64,000 nt of DNA from positions 372,001-436,000 of the forward strand of contig NZ_JFCB01000001.1 in NCBI RefSeq assembly GCF_000725125.1. The letters run 5' to 3'. The position numbers and the translations under genes are program-made. Positions 57,146 to 64,000 of the stretch are shown here, piece by piece (the stretch's first letter is position 1; each line of letters starts with the position of its first letter). The stretch is from Streptomyces toyocaensis. Its GTDB lineage: Bacteria > Actinomycetota > Actinomycetes > Streptomycetales > Streptomycetaceae. The notes below the pieces were generated by a model. The model did no database searches. It saw only the letters and a list, made by a program, of their open reading frames with translations, and had not been told where the DNA came from.

Positions 57146-58392
57146 TGACCGAGACCATCGGCAAGGCCACTTCCGCCGCAGGTGACGGGGCGAACGGGGC
57201 AGCGAAGAACCCCCTCGCCGACATCGCCCACAGTGAGGCCGCCGACCGGCTCAAGGCCGAGGTGCAGGACTACCTCGCGGCCCAGGCCACCCGCGTGCTG
57301 AGCGGCCTCGGGAACAAGCTCGGCGAGACCACCAACAAGCTCACGGACATCGCCGAGGGCAACAGCCCCGGCTTCGCCAAGCTCGCCCTCGACGGCGGCC
57401 GCAAGATCGCCGAGGGCAAGGGGCCGCTGCGCAGCGCCATCGAACTCGGGGCCTCACGGGCCAAGGACAACGTCATGGGCAAGCTCAAGGGACTGGGGGG
57501 CGGCGGCAAGGGCAAGCGCAAGCGCTCGTCCGGCAACAAGCCCACCGTCATCATGGAGCACATCGACGTCGGGGTCCCGCTGCGCACGGCCTACGACCAG
57601 TGGACCCAGTACCAGGACTTCAGCACCTTCGCCAAGGGCGTGAAGAGCGCCAGCAAGGCCGACGACACCACGTCGGACTGGCAGGCGAAGATCTGGTGGT
57701 CCAACCGCAGCTGGAAGGCGAAGACCACCGAGCAGGTGCCGGACGACCGCATCGCATGGTCCTCCGAGGGCGCCAAGGGCACGACGCGGGGCGTCGTCTC
57801 CTTCCACAGCCTCGGCGACAACCTCACCCGGGTCCTGCTGGTCATCGAGTACTACCCCTCGGGCTTCTTCGAGAAGACCGGCAACATCTGGCGTGCCCAG
57901 GGCCGTCGCGCCCGGCTCGACCTGAAGAACTTCGTCCGCTTCATCACCCTCAAGGGCGAGGCCGAGGACAGCTGGCGCGGCGAGATCCGCGACGGCGAGG
58001 TCGTCCGCAGCCACGAGGACGCGCTGGCCGAGGAGGAGGAAGCGGAGTCCGAGGAGCCCGAGGAAGGCGAGGAGACCCCGTCCGACGAGTACGACGAGGG
58101 CGACGAGGCCGAGGGCGAGCACGAGGACGAAGAGGCCGAGGACGAAACCGGCACGGAGGCCGAAGAGGAGTACGAGCCGGAGTCCGAGGACGAGGAACCC
58201 GCCGACGAGGACGAGGAGGACGAGTACCCCGAGGAGGAGTACGCGGAGGACGAGGACGAGGACGAGGACCGGGACGAGGATGAGGAGCCCGAGCCCGAGC
58301 CCGAGGCCGAATCCGAGGACGAGGACGAGGACGAGGACGAGCTCGAGCCGGAGGAGGAGCCCGAGCGAGCCGAGAGCCGGAGCCGCCGATGA
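57145..58392 (+). CDS. gvpZ: GvpZ: SRPBCC domain protein with long acidic tail
   Basis: The 415-residue protein has three parts. An N-terminal helical region (about 20-110) is rich in Ala and charged residues. An SRPBCC/polyketide-cyclase-like fold covers about 125-290: VIMEHIDVGVPLRTAYDQWT, SDWQAKIWWSNRSWKAKTTE, then VSFHSLGDNLTRVLLVIEYY. From about 295 to the end more than two thirds of residues are Glu or Asp (for example EEEEAESEEPEEGEETPSDE). ATG 57145 overlaps the gvpY stop (TGATG); GTG 57142 is an alternative. GGGAGG precedes it. The family is specific to actinomycete gvp clusters. Confidence 0.85.
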   Translation: MTETIGKATSAAGDGANGAAKNPLADIAHSEAADRLKAEVQDYLAAQATRVLSGLGNKLGETTNKLTDIAEGNSPGFAKLALDGGRKIAEGKGPLRSAIELGASRAKDNVMGKLKGLGGGGKGKRKRSSGNKPTVIMEHIDVGVPLRTAYDQWTQYQDFSTFAKGVKSASKADDTTSDWQAKIWWSNRSWKAKTTEQVPDDRIAWSSEGAKGTTRGVVSFHSLGDNLTRVLLVIEYYPSGFFEKTGNIWRAQGRRARLDLKNFVRFITLKGEAEDSWRGEIRDGEVVRSHEDALAEEEEAESEEPEEGEETPSDEYDEGDEAEGEHEDEEAEDETGTEAEEEYEPESEDEEPADEDEEDEYPEEEYAEDEDEDEDRDEDEEPEPEPEAESEDEDEDEDELEPEEEPERAESRSRR

Positions 58393-58730
58393 CCACGCCC
58401 AGCCGGCTCCCCGATCCGTACGGCCAGGGGAGCGGCGCCAATCTCGCCGACATCCTGGAAAGGGTGCTGGACAAGGGCATCGTGATCGCGGGTGACATCC
58501 GCATCAACCTGCTCGACATCGAGCTGCTCACCATCAAGCTGCGCCTGGTCGTCGCCTCCGTCGACAAGGCGAAGGAGATGGGGATCGACTGGTGGGAGTC
58601 CGACCCGGCGCTGTCCTCGAAGGCCCGCCGCGACGAGCTGACGAGGGAGAACGCCGAGCTGCGGGAGCGGCTGGCCCGGCTGGAGGAGCTGGGTCTCGAG
58701 ACCCGTCGCGCACAGGAGGAGAGGCCGTGA
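58389..58730 (+). CDS. gvpJ: Gas vesicle protein GvpJ
   Basis: A 113-residue GvpA/GvpJ family protein. NLADILERVLDKGIVIAGDI followed by RINLLDIELLTIKLRLVVAS is the GvpA-like core, and the C-terminal ENAELRERLARLEELGLETR is a coiled coil, the feature that separates GvpJ from GvpA. It is thought to cap or shape the vesicle ends. ATG 58389 overlaps the gvpZ stop. Confidence 0.9.
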   Translation: MTTPSRLPDPYGQGSGANLADILERVLDKGIVIAGDIRINLLDIELLTIKLRLVVASVDKAKEMGIDWWESDPALSSKARRDELTRENAELRERLARLEELGLETRRAQEERP

Positions 58731-59506
58731 CAGGACTGCGGTACGTCTACGCGGTCTGCCGCCCCTTCGGCACACCGCTCCAGGCCCAGTTGACCGGGGT
58801 CGGCGGTGATCCGCCCCGGCTGGTGCCCCACCACGACCTGGTGGCGGTGGTCAGTCACGTCCCGGAGGCGGACTTCGCCGAGGACCCGCTGCGCGCCCAC
58901 CTGGAGGACCTCGACTGGCTGACCGGGGTCGCCCGCGCCCACCAGGGCGTGATCGACGCGCTCACCACCGTCACCACCCCGCTGCCCCTGCGGCTCGGCA
59001 CGGTGTTCCGCGACGACAGCGGGGTGCGGTCGATGATCGAGGCACGGGAGGAGAGCTTCCTGCGCGTCCTCGACCGGCTCGAGGGCCGGGTCGAATGGGG
59101 CGTCAAGGTGTACGTCGAGGCGGAGCGTCCGCCCGAGGCGTCCGCCGCGCCCGCGCCGAAGCCGGCGTCCGGCCGTGACTACCTGAGGCAGCGGCGCATG
59201 CAGACCAGGTCGCAGGACGACCTCTGGCAGCGGGCCGAGACCTTCGCGACCCGGCTGCACGAGACGCTGTGTGAAAGCGCCGAGGACTCCCGGCTGCACG
59301 CTCCGCAGAACCCCACGCTCTCCGGTGCCTCCGGACGCAACGTGCTCAACGCCGCGTACCTGGTGCCGCGCGCCAGGTCCGAGGAGTTCGTGGAACGGGT
59401 GGACCGGACGAAGGACGGGGTCCCCGGAATCCGCGTGGAACTCACCGGCCCCTGGGCGGCCTATTCGTTCGCCGGTGAGGAAACGGCCGGGAAGGAGGGA
59501 CCGTGA
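58727..59506 (+). CDS. gvpL: Gas vesicle protein GvpL (GvpF/GvpL family)
   Basis: The 259-residue protein is the second GvpF/L member: LRYVYAVCRPFGTPLQAQLT, then PLPLRLGTVFRDDSGVRSMI, VEWGVKVYVEAERPPEASAA, and C-terminal NVLNAAYLVPRARSEEFVER. Compared with gvpF it has a longer middle insert (GRDYLRQRRMQTRSQDDLWQ). GTG 58727 overlaps the gvpJ stop by 4 nt. It likely helps nucleate assembly with GvpA. Confidence 0.92.
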   Translation: MTGLRYVYAVCRPFGTPLQAQLTGVGGDPPRLVPHHDLVAVVSHVPEADFAEDPLRAHLEDLDWLTGVARAHQGVIDALTTVTTPLPLRLGTVFRDDSGVRSMIEAREESFLRVLDRLEGRVEWGVKVYVEAERPPEASAAPAPKPASGRDYLRQRRMQTRSQDDLWQRAETFATRLHETLCESAEDSRLHAPQNPTLSGASGRNVLNAAYLVPRARSEEFVERVDRTKDGVPGIRVELTGPWAAYSFAGEETAGKEGP

Positions 59507-59691
59507 CCGTCGTCGAACGCCGCGAGATAGCCCTGGTGGACCTGCTCGACCGGCTCCTGGCCGGCGGAGTCGTCATCACGGGCGACATCACGTTGCGCAT
59601 CGCGGACGTCGACCTGGTGCGGATCGACCTCAACGCGCTCATCAGCTCGGTGAACGAACAGGTCCCCTCGCCGTTCGAGGGGTCGCTGTGA
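59503..59691 (+). CDS. gvpS: Gas vesicle protein GvpS
   Basis: A 62-residue protein similar to the GvpA core: REIALVDLLDRLLAGGVVIT, then GDITLRIADVDLVRIDLNAL. It is a very small member of the GvpA/J/M/S group, often a minor shell component. GTG 59503 overlaps gvpL. Its stop overlaps gvpK (GTGA). Confidence 0.88.
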   Translation: MTVVERREIALVDLLDRLLAGGVVITGDITLRIADVDLVRIDLNALISSVNEQVPSPFEGSL

Positions 59692-60023
59692 CGGCCGCCC
59701 CCGACGACGACCGGCACGCCGGCCGGGCCGTGGAGCCGCACGCCAGTCGGCACAAGCGGCTGGACCTGGAGCCGGACACGGTCGAACGCGACCTGATCAA
59801 ACTGGTGCTCACCGTCGTGGAACTGCTGCGCCAGCTCATGGAGCGCCAGGCGCTGCGCCGGTTCGACGAGGGGGACCTGAGCGAGGAGCAGGAGGAGCGG
59901 GTCGGGCTCACCCTGATGCTGCTCGAGGACCGGATGGCGGAACTGCGGGACCGGTACGGCCTGCGGCCCGAGGACCTGAATCTGGACCTCGGGCCGCTGG
60001 GACCGCTGCTTCCCCGGGACTGA
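59688..60023 (+). CDS. gvpK: Gas vesicle protein GvpK
   Basis: The 111-residue protein matches GvpK: LDLEPDTVERDLIKLVLTVV, then ELLRQLMERQALRRFDEGDL and LTLMLLEDRMAELRDRYGL, ending in LNLDLGPLGPLLPRD. It ends the ten-gene operon and is followed by a strong hairpin. GTG 59688 overlaps the gvpS stop. Confidence 0.9.
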   Translation: MTAAPDDDRHAGRAVEPHASRHKRLDLEPDTVERDLIKLVLTVVELLRQLMERQALRRFDEGDLSEEQEERVGLTLMLLEDRMAELRDRYGLRPEDLNLDLGPLGPLLPRD

Positions 60024-60060
60024 GGTCCGCGCAGGCAGAGACGGACAGAGACAGACAGAG

Positions 60061-60090
60061 AAGTCCCCGGGGCCTCGGTCCCGGGGACTT
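60061..60090. terminator. Bidirectional terminator between gvpK and the methyltransferase
   Basis: AAGTCCCCGGG (60061-60071) pairs perfectly over 11 bp with CCCGGGGACTT (60080-60090), with an 8-nt loop. It lies 37 bp after gvpK and 5 bp after the stop of the convergent methyltransferase, so it can serve both. Just before it is a GACAGA-type short repeat (60041-60060). Confidence 0.85.
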
Positions 60091-60094
60091 CCTC

Positions 60095-60937
60095 TCATCC
60101 CGCAACCGGTGGGGTTCGGTGTTCCTCGCGGCAGAGGAGTTCCCCGTGCAGCACGCTGAACCAGCCGTCCTCCCGCGCGCCCCATTCCCGCCACGCCGCG
60201 GACACCTCCCGCAACTGCTCACGGGTGGCGTGGCCGCCCTGAACGGCCCGCTCGGCGTAGGCGGACGCCACGGTGCGGTCCGCCCACAGGCCGCTCCACC
60301 AGGACCGCTCCCCGGCGGTCGAGAACGTCCAGGTGCCGGAGGTCGCCGTGATGTCCGTGAATCCGGCGGCCAGCGCCCAGGACTTCAGCCGCCGCCCGGC
60401 GTCCGGCTCACCCCCGTTGGCCCGGGCCACCCGCCGGTACAGGTCCAGCCAGTGGTCCATGCCCGCCGACCCGGGGTACCAGGTCATCGCCGCGTAGTCG
60501 GAGTCCCGTACCGCGACGTACCCGCCGGGCCTCGTCACCCGCCGCATCTCGCGCAGCGCACGGACCGGGTCGCCCACGTGCTGGAGCACCTGGTGGGCGT
60601 GGACCACGCAGAACGTGTCGTCCGGGAAGTCCAGCGCGTGCACGTCCCCCGTCGTGAAGCCGACGTTCACCAGTCCCCGCTCCGCGGCCACCGCCCGGGC
60701 CTGTTCCAGGACCCCCGGCTCGCGGTCGAGACCGGTGACGTGGCCGCCGGGAACGAGCGCCGCCAGGCCGGCGGTGATGGTGCCGGGCCCGCACCCGATG
60801 TCCAGGATCCGCATGTGGGGCTTCAGGACCCCGAGGAGGTACGCCGAGGAGTTCTCGGCGGTCCGCCAGGTGTGCGACCTCAGCACCGACTCGTGGTGCC
60901 CGTGGGTGTACACGGCCGTCTCGCGCGCTTCCGGCAT
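60095..60937 (-). CDS. SAM-dependent methyltransferase
   Basis: A 280-residue class I methyltransferase. Motif I is RILDIGCGPGTITAGLAALV, followed by GHVTGLDREPGVLEQARAVA (motif II) and VLQHVGDPVRALREMRRVTR with PGGYVAVRDSDYAAMTW. It resembles the UbiE/COQ5-like group of small-molecule methyltransferases. The N-terminal VYTHGHHESVLRSHTWRTAE motif (G-H-H-x-S-V-x-x-S-H) is typical of this actinobacterial subgroup. The substrate is unknown. It is divergent from the ABC-F gene across a 146-bp gap. Confidence 0.9.
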   Translation of the reverse strand: MPEARETAVYTHGHHESVLRSHTWRTAENSSAYLLGVLKPHMRILDIGCGPGTITAGLAALVPGGHVTGLDREPGVLEQARAVAAERGLVNVGFTTGDVHALDFPDDTFCVVHAHQVLQHVGDPVRALREMRRVTRPGGYVAVRDSDYAAMTWYPGSAGMDHWLDLYRRVARANGGEPDAGRRLKSWALAAGFTDITATSGTWTFSTAGERSWWSGLWADRTVASAYAERAVQGGHATREQLREVSAAWREWGAREDGWFSVLHGELLCREEHRTPPVAG

Positions 60938-61083
60938 GCCGAACCCACCCCTTCCGCTGTCGTAGGAGGCCCCTCACGCTACGCGCGGTACCCGCATCAT
61001 GAGACCGACGTATCGCATAATGGACAGGCGTCGCCCGGAAACCCGTTTGCCACCCGCGTCGGCGAGACCGCACAATCCCCACC

Positions 61084-62703
61084 ATGGGCCACCTGGAAGC
61101 AGCGCATCTGGAGTACTACCTCCCCGACGGGAGGGCTCTCCTGGGCGATGTGTCCTTCCGGGTGGGCGAGGGAGCGGTCATGGCCCTGGTGGGCCCCAAC
61201 GGAGCGGGGAAGACCACCTTGCTCCGCCTCCTCGCCGGGGAGCTGAAGCCGCGCGGCGGATCCGTCACCGTCACCGGCGGTCTCGGCGTCATGCGCCAGT
61301 TCGTCGGCTCCGTACGGGACGCCACGACCGTGCGCGACCTGCTCGTCTCCGTCGCCACGCCCAGGATCCGGGAAGCCGCCCACGCAGTCGACAGGGCCGA
61401 GCACGCGATCATGACGGTCGACGACGAGGCGGCGCAGCTCGGCTACGCCCAGGCCCTCGCCGACTGGGCCGAGGCCCGCGGCTACGAGGCGGAGACGCTG
61501 TGGGACATGTGCACCACGGCCGCGCTGGGCATCCCGTACGAGAAGGCGCAGTGGCGTGAGGTCCGCACCCTCTCCGGCGGCGAGCAGAAGCGCCTGGTCC
61601 TCGAGGCGCTGCTGCGCGGCACCGATCAGGTCCTGCTGCTCGACGAGCCCGACAACTACCTCGACGTGCCCGGCAAGCGCTGGCTGGAGGAGCGTCTCGG
61701 GGAGACCCGCAAGACCGTCCTGTTCGTCTCCCACGACCGCGAACTCCTCGCCCGCGCCGCCCAGCGCATCGTCTCCCTGGAGACGGGCCCGGCCGGCGCC
61801 GACGCCTGGGTGCACGGCGGCGGCTTCGCCACCTACCACGACGCCCGCAGGGAACGCTTCGCCCGCTTCGAGGAGCTGCGCCGGCGCTGGGACGAGAAGC
61901 ACGCCCAGCTCAGGAAGCTCGTCCTGAACCTGCGCCAGGCCGCGGCGAACAGTCCCGACATGGCCTCCCGCTACCAGGCCGCCCAGACCAGGCTGCGCAA
62001 GTTCGAGGAGGCGGGGCCCCCGCCGGAGCCGCCGCGTGAGCAGAACATCACCATGCGCCTGAAGGGCGGCCGTACCGGAGTCCGCGCCGTCACCTGCGAA
62101 CAGCTGGAACTCACCGGCCTGATGAAGCCCTTCGACCTGGAGGTGTTCTACGGCGAGCGGGTCGCCGTGCTCGGCTCCAACGGCTCCGGCAAGTCGCACT
62201 TCCTGCGCCTGCTCGCCGGGGACGACGTGACGCACACCGGCGGATGGCGCCTGGGTGCCCGCGTCGTCCCCGGACACTTCGCGCAGACCCACGCCCACCC
62301 GGAACTCCAGGGCCGCACCCTCCTGGACATCCTGTGGAAGGAGCACGCCCAGGACCGGGGAGCCGCCATGTCCCGGCTGCGCCGGTACGAGCTGACGGGC
62401 CAGGCCGAGCAGACCTTCGAGCGGCTCTCCGGGGGCCAGCAGGCCCGGTTCCAGATCCTGCTGCTGGAGCTCCGGGGTGCCACCGCCCTGCTGCTCGACG
62501 AGCCCACGGACAACCTCGACCTGGAGTCGGCGGAGGCGTTGCAGGAGGGCCTGGAGGCGTTCGAGGGCACGGTGCTCGCCGTCACCCACGACCGCTGGTT
62601 CGCCCGCTCCTTCGACCGCTTCCTCGTCTTCGGCAGCGACGGCCGGGTCAGGGAGACCCCGGAACCGGTCTGGGACGAGCGCCGGGTGCAGCGGGTCCGC
62701 TAG
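61084..62703 (+). CDS. ABC-F family ATPase (ribosome-associated)
   Basis: The 539-residue protein has two ABC ATPase domains and no membrane segments. Walker A sites are LVGPNGAGKTTLLRLLAGEL and LGSNGSGKSHFLRLLAGDD. Signature motifs are LSGGEQKRLVLEALLRGTD and LSGGQQARFQILLLEL. Walker B sites are VLLLDEPDNYLDVPGKRW and ALLLDEPTDNLDLESAEALQ. Between them (about 240-330) is a linker with coiled-coil character (RFEELRRRWDEKHAQLRKLV), the segment that reaches into the ribosome E/P site in ABC-F proteins. These act in translation or antibiotic resistance. It is convergent with a Balon-like factor 6 bp away. The 146-bp leader contains a short ORF from 60999 that could be regulatory. Confidence 0.9.
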   Translation: MGHLEAAHLEYYLPDGRALLGDVSFRVGEGAVMALVGPNGAGKTTLLRLLAGELKPRGGSVTVTGGLGVMRQFVGSVRDATTVRDLLVSVATPRIREAAHAVDRAEHAIMTVDDEAAQLGYAQALADWAEARGYEAETLWDMCTTAALGIPYEKAQWREVRTLSGGEQKRLVLEALLRGTDQVLLLDEPDNYLDVPGKRWLEERLGETRKTVLFVSHDRELLARAAQRIVSLETGPAGADAWVHGGGFATYHDARRERFARFEELRRRWDEKHAQLRKLVLNLRQAAANSPDMASRYQAAQTRLRKFEEAGPPPEPPREQNITMRLKGGRTGVRAVTCEQLELTGLMKPFDLEVFYGERVAVLGSNGSGKSHFLRLLAGDDVTHTGGWRLGARVVPGHFAQTHAHPELQGRTLLDILWKEHAQDRGAAMSRLRRYELTGQAEQTFERLSGGQQARFQILLLELRGATALLLDEPTDNLDLESAEALQEGLEAFEGTVLAVTHDRWFARSFDRFLVFGSDGRVRETPEPVWDERRVQRVR

Positions 62704-62709
62704 GGAACG

Positions 62710-63819
62710 TCACTTCCAGCGCAGCAACGCGCCTAGCCCGCCGACCGGCGCGTCCTCCGCGGCGCCCGGACCGGTGACCGCAAGCGCGGGCGCGTCCGTC
62801 GCCACCGCCGACCGGATCAGCGCGTCGTCCGCGCGTGCCGACCAGGAGTTCTGCTCGCCGAGGACCTTCAGCTCGGTGCGCCGCACCGCCAGCTGGTCGG
62901 GATCCTCGCCGATCCACACCTCCCGGTGCGCGTCCGGCCCGTCCGGCCGGATCAGCAGCTCGTCGATCCGGTGCTCGCGCGCGGCCTCGACCAGGGCCGG
63001 CACGCCCTCGACGGCGCCCGCACGGCCCTTGTCGCCGGGTCCGCGGGCGGCCAGGAACCGCTCCAGCTCGGCGGCGGTGCGCTCCTGGACGTGCTCCGCG
63101 CGGATCTGCTCCACCTCCTCGTCCAGCAGCCTGCTGCCGGCGCCGTGGGACGCCTCGGCCACCCGTCCGTGCAGCCGCTGCGGCAGCCGCTCGCGCACGG
63201 ACCGCCGCTCCCGGTCGTCCCCGACGAGGATCAGCAGATCGGCCCCGGTCTCCTCCTGGGAGACCGCGAGCGCGTCGGCGATCTCCGCGGCGTTGTGCTC
63301 CCAGGTGTTCTCCACCCGGAGCTGGAAATGCCGCTCCGACCAGTCGACGGAGGAGGTCCGGTGCAGCGGCCACTCCTGCCCGGTGACGCCGCCGGCGTCG
63401 TCCCGGCCGAGGGCGCTGCGCAGCTCGAAGTCGGCGCCCTTGCGGTCGACGTAGGCGACGACGCACACCGGGTTCTCACCGGCCAGTTCCAGCAGCGGCG
63501 CGACCCGCGGCAGCGGCGCCCACTGCGCCCAGTCGCGCTGCGGGGACCGGGCCAGCGCGGGGTCGAGCACCACCTGGCCGTCCCGGGCGAAGAAAGCGCG
63601 CCCGTGCGGTTCGCCCGAGTGCCGGAGTTCCTCGATCGCGTGGCGCACCGCCTGGCAGGTGGCCTCGTCCGCGCCCTGGGCGGCGAGGTCCTGGGCCATC
63701 GCCCGGGCCGTCAGCTGCCGCTCCTGCGGGGTGCTCTCCGTGTGCCGGGAGGTGTCGACGTAGACGGATGCCCAGGGGCCGGGACGTTCGTAGAGTGGAC
63801 TGAGGAATGCGAGTTCCAT
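62710..63819 (-). CDS. Rv2629/Balon-type (bacterial eRF1-like) ribosome factor
   Basis: A 369-residue protein of the family of M. tuberculosis Rv2629 and M. smegmatis Msmeg1130. ERPGPWASVYVDTSRHTEST starts it, NPVCVVAYVDRKGADFELRS and RHFQLRVENTWEHNAAEIAD lie in the middle, and it ends GGLGALLRWK, like the mycobacterial proteins. The three parts resemble the eRF1/Pelota-like domains of the Balon hibernation factors, which occupy the ribosomal A site during stress. ATG 63819 follows GGGAGGG at 5-6 nt. The assignment rests on recognised similarity, not on a run. It is convergent with the ABC-F gene. Confidence 0.8.
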   Translation of the reverse strand: MELAFLSPLYERPGPWASVYVDTSRHTESTPQERQLTARAMAQDLAAQGADEATCQAVRHAIEELRHSGEPHGRAFFARDGQVVLDPALARSPQRDWAQWAPLPRVAPLLELAGENPVCVVAYVDRKGADFELRSALGRDDAGGVTGQEWPLHRTSSVDWSERHFQLRVENTWEHNAAEIADALAVSQEETGADLLILVGDDRERRSVRERLPQRLHGRVAEASHGAGSRLLDEEVEQIRAEHVQERTAAELERFLAARGPGDKGRAGAVEGVPALVEAAREHRIDELLIRPDGPDAHREVWIGEDPDQLAVRRTELKVLGEQNSWSARADDALIRSAVATDAPALAVTGPGAAEDAPVGGLGALLRWK

Positions 63820-63880
63820 GGTTCCCTCCCGGTTGCCGATCGGGGTAGTGCTGGTGCCGACCGGCGGGTACCCGGGCCGC

Positions 63881-64000
63881 ATGGACGCACACGACGAGCG
63901 GGGCACCACGATGACCGGAGTCGAGCCGGACCGCCTGGACGACCAGCAGCTCATGAAGGAGCTGGAGACCATCCACCGCACGCGCCACGACACACTGCTG
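63881..64000 (+). CDS. DUF6158-like small protein (3' end outside window)
   Basis: The visible 40 codons start at ATG 63881 (MDAHDERGTTMTGVEPDRLD), or at the in-frame ATG 63911. They continue DDQQLMKELETIHRTRHDTL, the typical opening of a small actinobacterial DUF6158-type protein. It lies 61 bp from, and divergent to, the Balon-like gene. The rest of the gene is beyond the window. Confidence 0.6.
   Translation, partial: MDAHDERGTTMTGVEPDRLDDQQLMKELETIHRTRHDTLL

Noticed and set aside
1..64000. tRNA or rRNA genes, insertion sequences and integrase-linked att sites
   Set aside because: I found no cloverleaf-like sequence, no rRNA stretch, no transposase and no duplicated att core in the window.

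Overview
The window is chromosomal DNA from a Streptomyces-type actinomycete. The sequence is extremely GC-rich, codon third positions are almost always G or C, GTG starts are common, the TTA leucine codon is nearly absent, and genes are packed in runs whose start and stop codons overlap. The gene content (crotonyl-CoA carboxylase/reductase with meaA, psd-pssA, and a gvpOAFGYZJLSK gas vesicle cluster) matches the core-arm region of S. coelicolor-like chromosomes. I recognised 63 protein genes, two of them cut by the window edges, and no rRNA, tRNA, IS element or CRISPR array.

Layout. 1-7 kb: a truncated secreted LamG-type protein, a sirtuin, a NUDIX hydrolase, an F420/NADPH reductase-like protein, a divergent TetR / DUF1772 membrane-protein pair with two matching CTAG-N5-CTAG operators, an ADP-ribosylglycohydrolase and a glycerate kinase. 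7.1-8.7 kb: psd-pssA, the phosphatidylethanolamine branch. 8.8-18.1 kb: genes for the ethylmalonyl-CoA pathway, reading leftward: 3-hydroxyacyl-CoA dehydrogenase, a TetR regulator, ccr, meaA/ecm, a malyl-CoA lyase-like CitE protein, a MaoC hydratase and an acyl-CoA dehydrogenase. The ccr promoter carries two adjacent palindromes. 18.4-26.3 kb: mixed genes, including a HEAT-repeat protein with a TTA codon, a secreted tripeptidyl aminopeptidase-like hydrolase, a radical SAM protein behind a perfect SOS box, and an MFS transporter fused to carboxypeptidase-regulatory-like repeats.

26.4-39.1 kb is the most unusual segment. An ECF sigma factor, a secreted DUF4397 protein, a sortase and a zinc-finger anti-sigma factor are divergent from a MerR-cobalamin (LitR/CarH-like) regulator. 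Next come a CrtI-like flavoprotein, two kinds of photolyase, several SDR enzymes and an orphan AfsA-type (gamma-butyrolactone synthase family) protein. This looks like a light and photodamage response region with an unexpected signal-synthase homologue.

39.2-47.5 kb: a peptide-degradation run (M55 D-aminopeptidase, M20, S9 and LD-carboxypeptidase) followed by an acetyltransferase and a DUF5107 protein. 47.5-54.5 kb: a glyoxalase-fold protein, a holin-like membrane protein, an F420-type oxidoreductase, then an overlapping trio: NDH-2-like flavoprotein with a 27-bp in-frame repeat, transketolase, and a stand-alone LigD-type polymerase domain. 54.6-60.0 kb: the ten-gene gas vesicle operon, closed by a strong hairpin. 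60.1-64.0 kb: a methyltransferase, an ABC-F ATPase convergent with a Balon/Rv2629-type ribosome factor homologue, and the start of a DUF6158-like gene.
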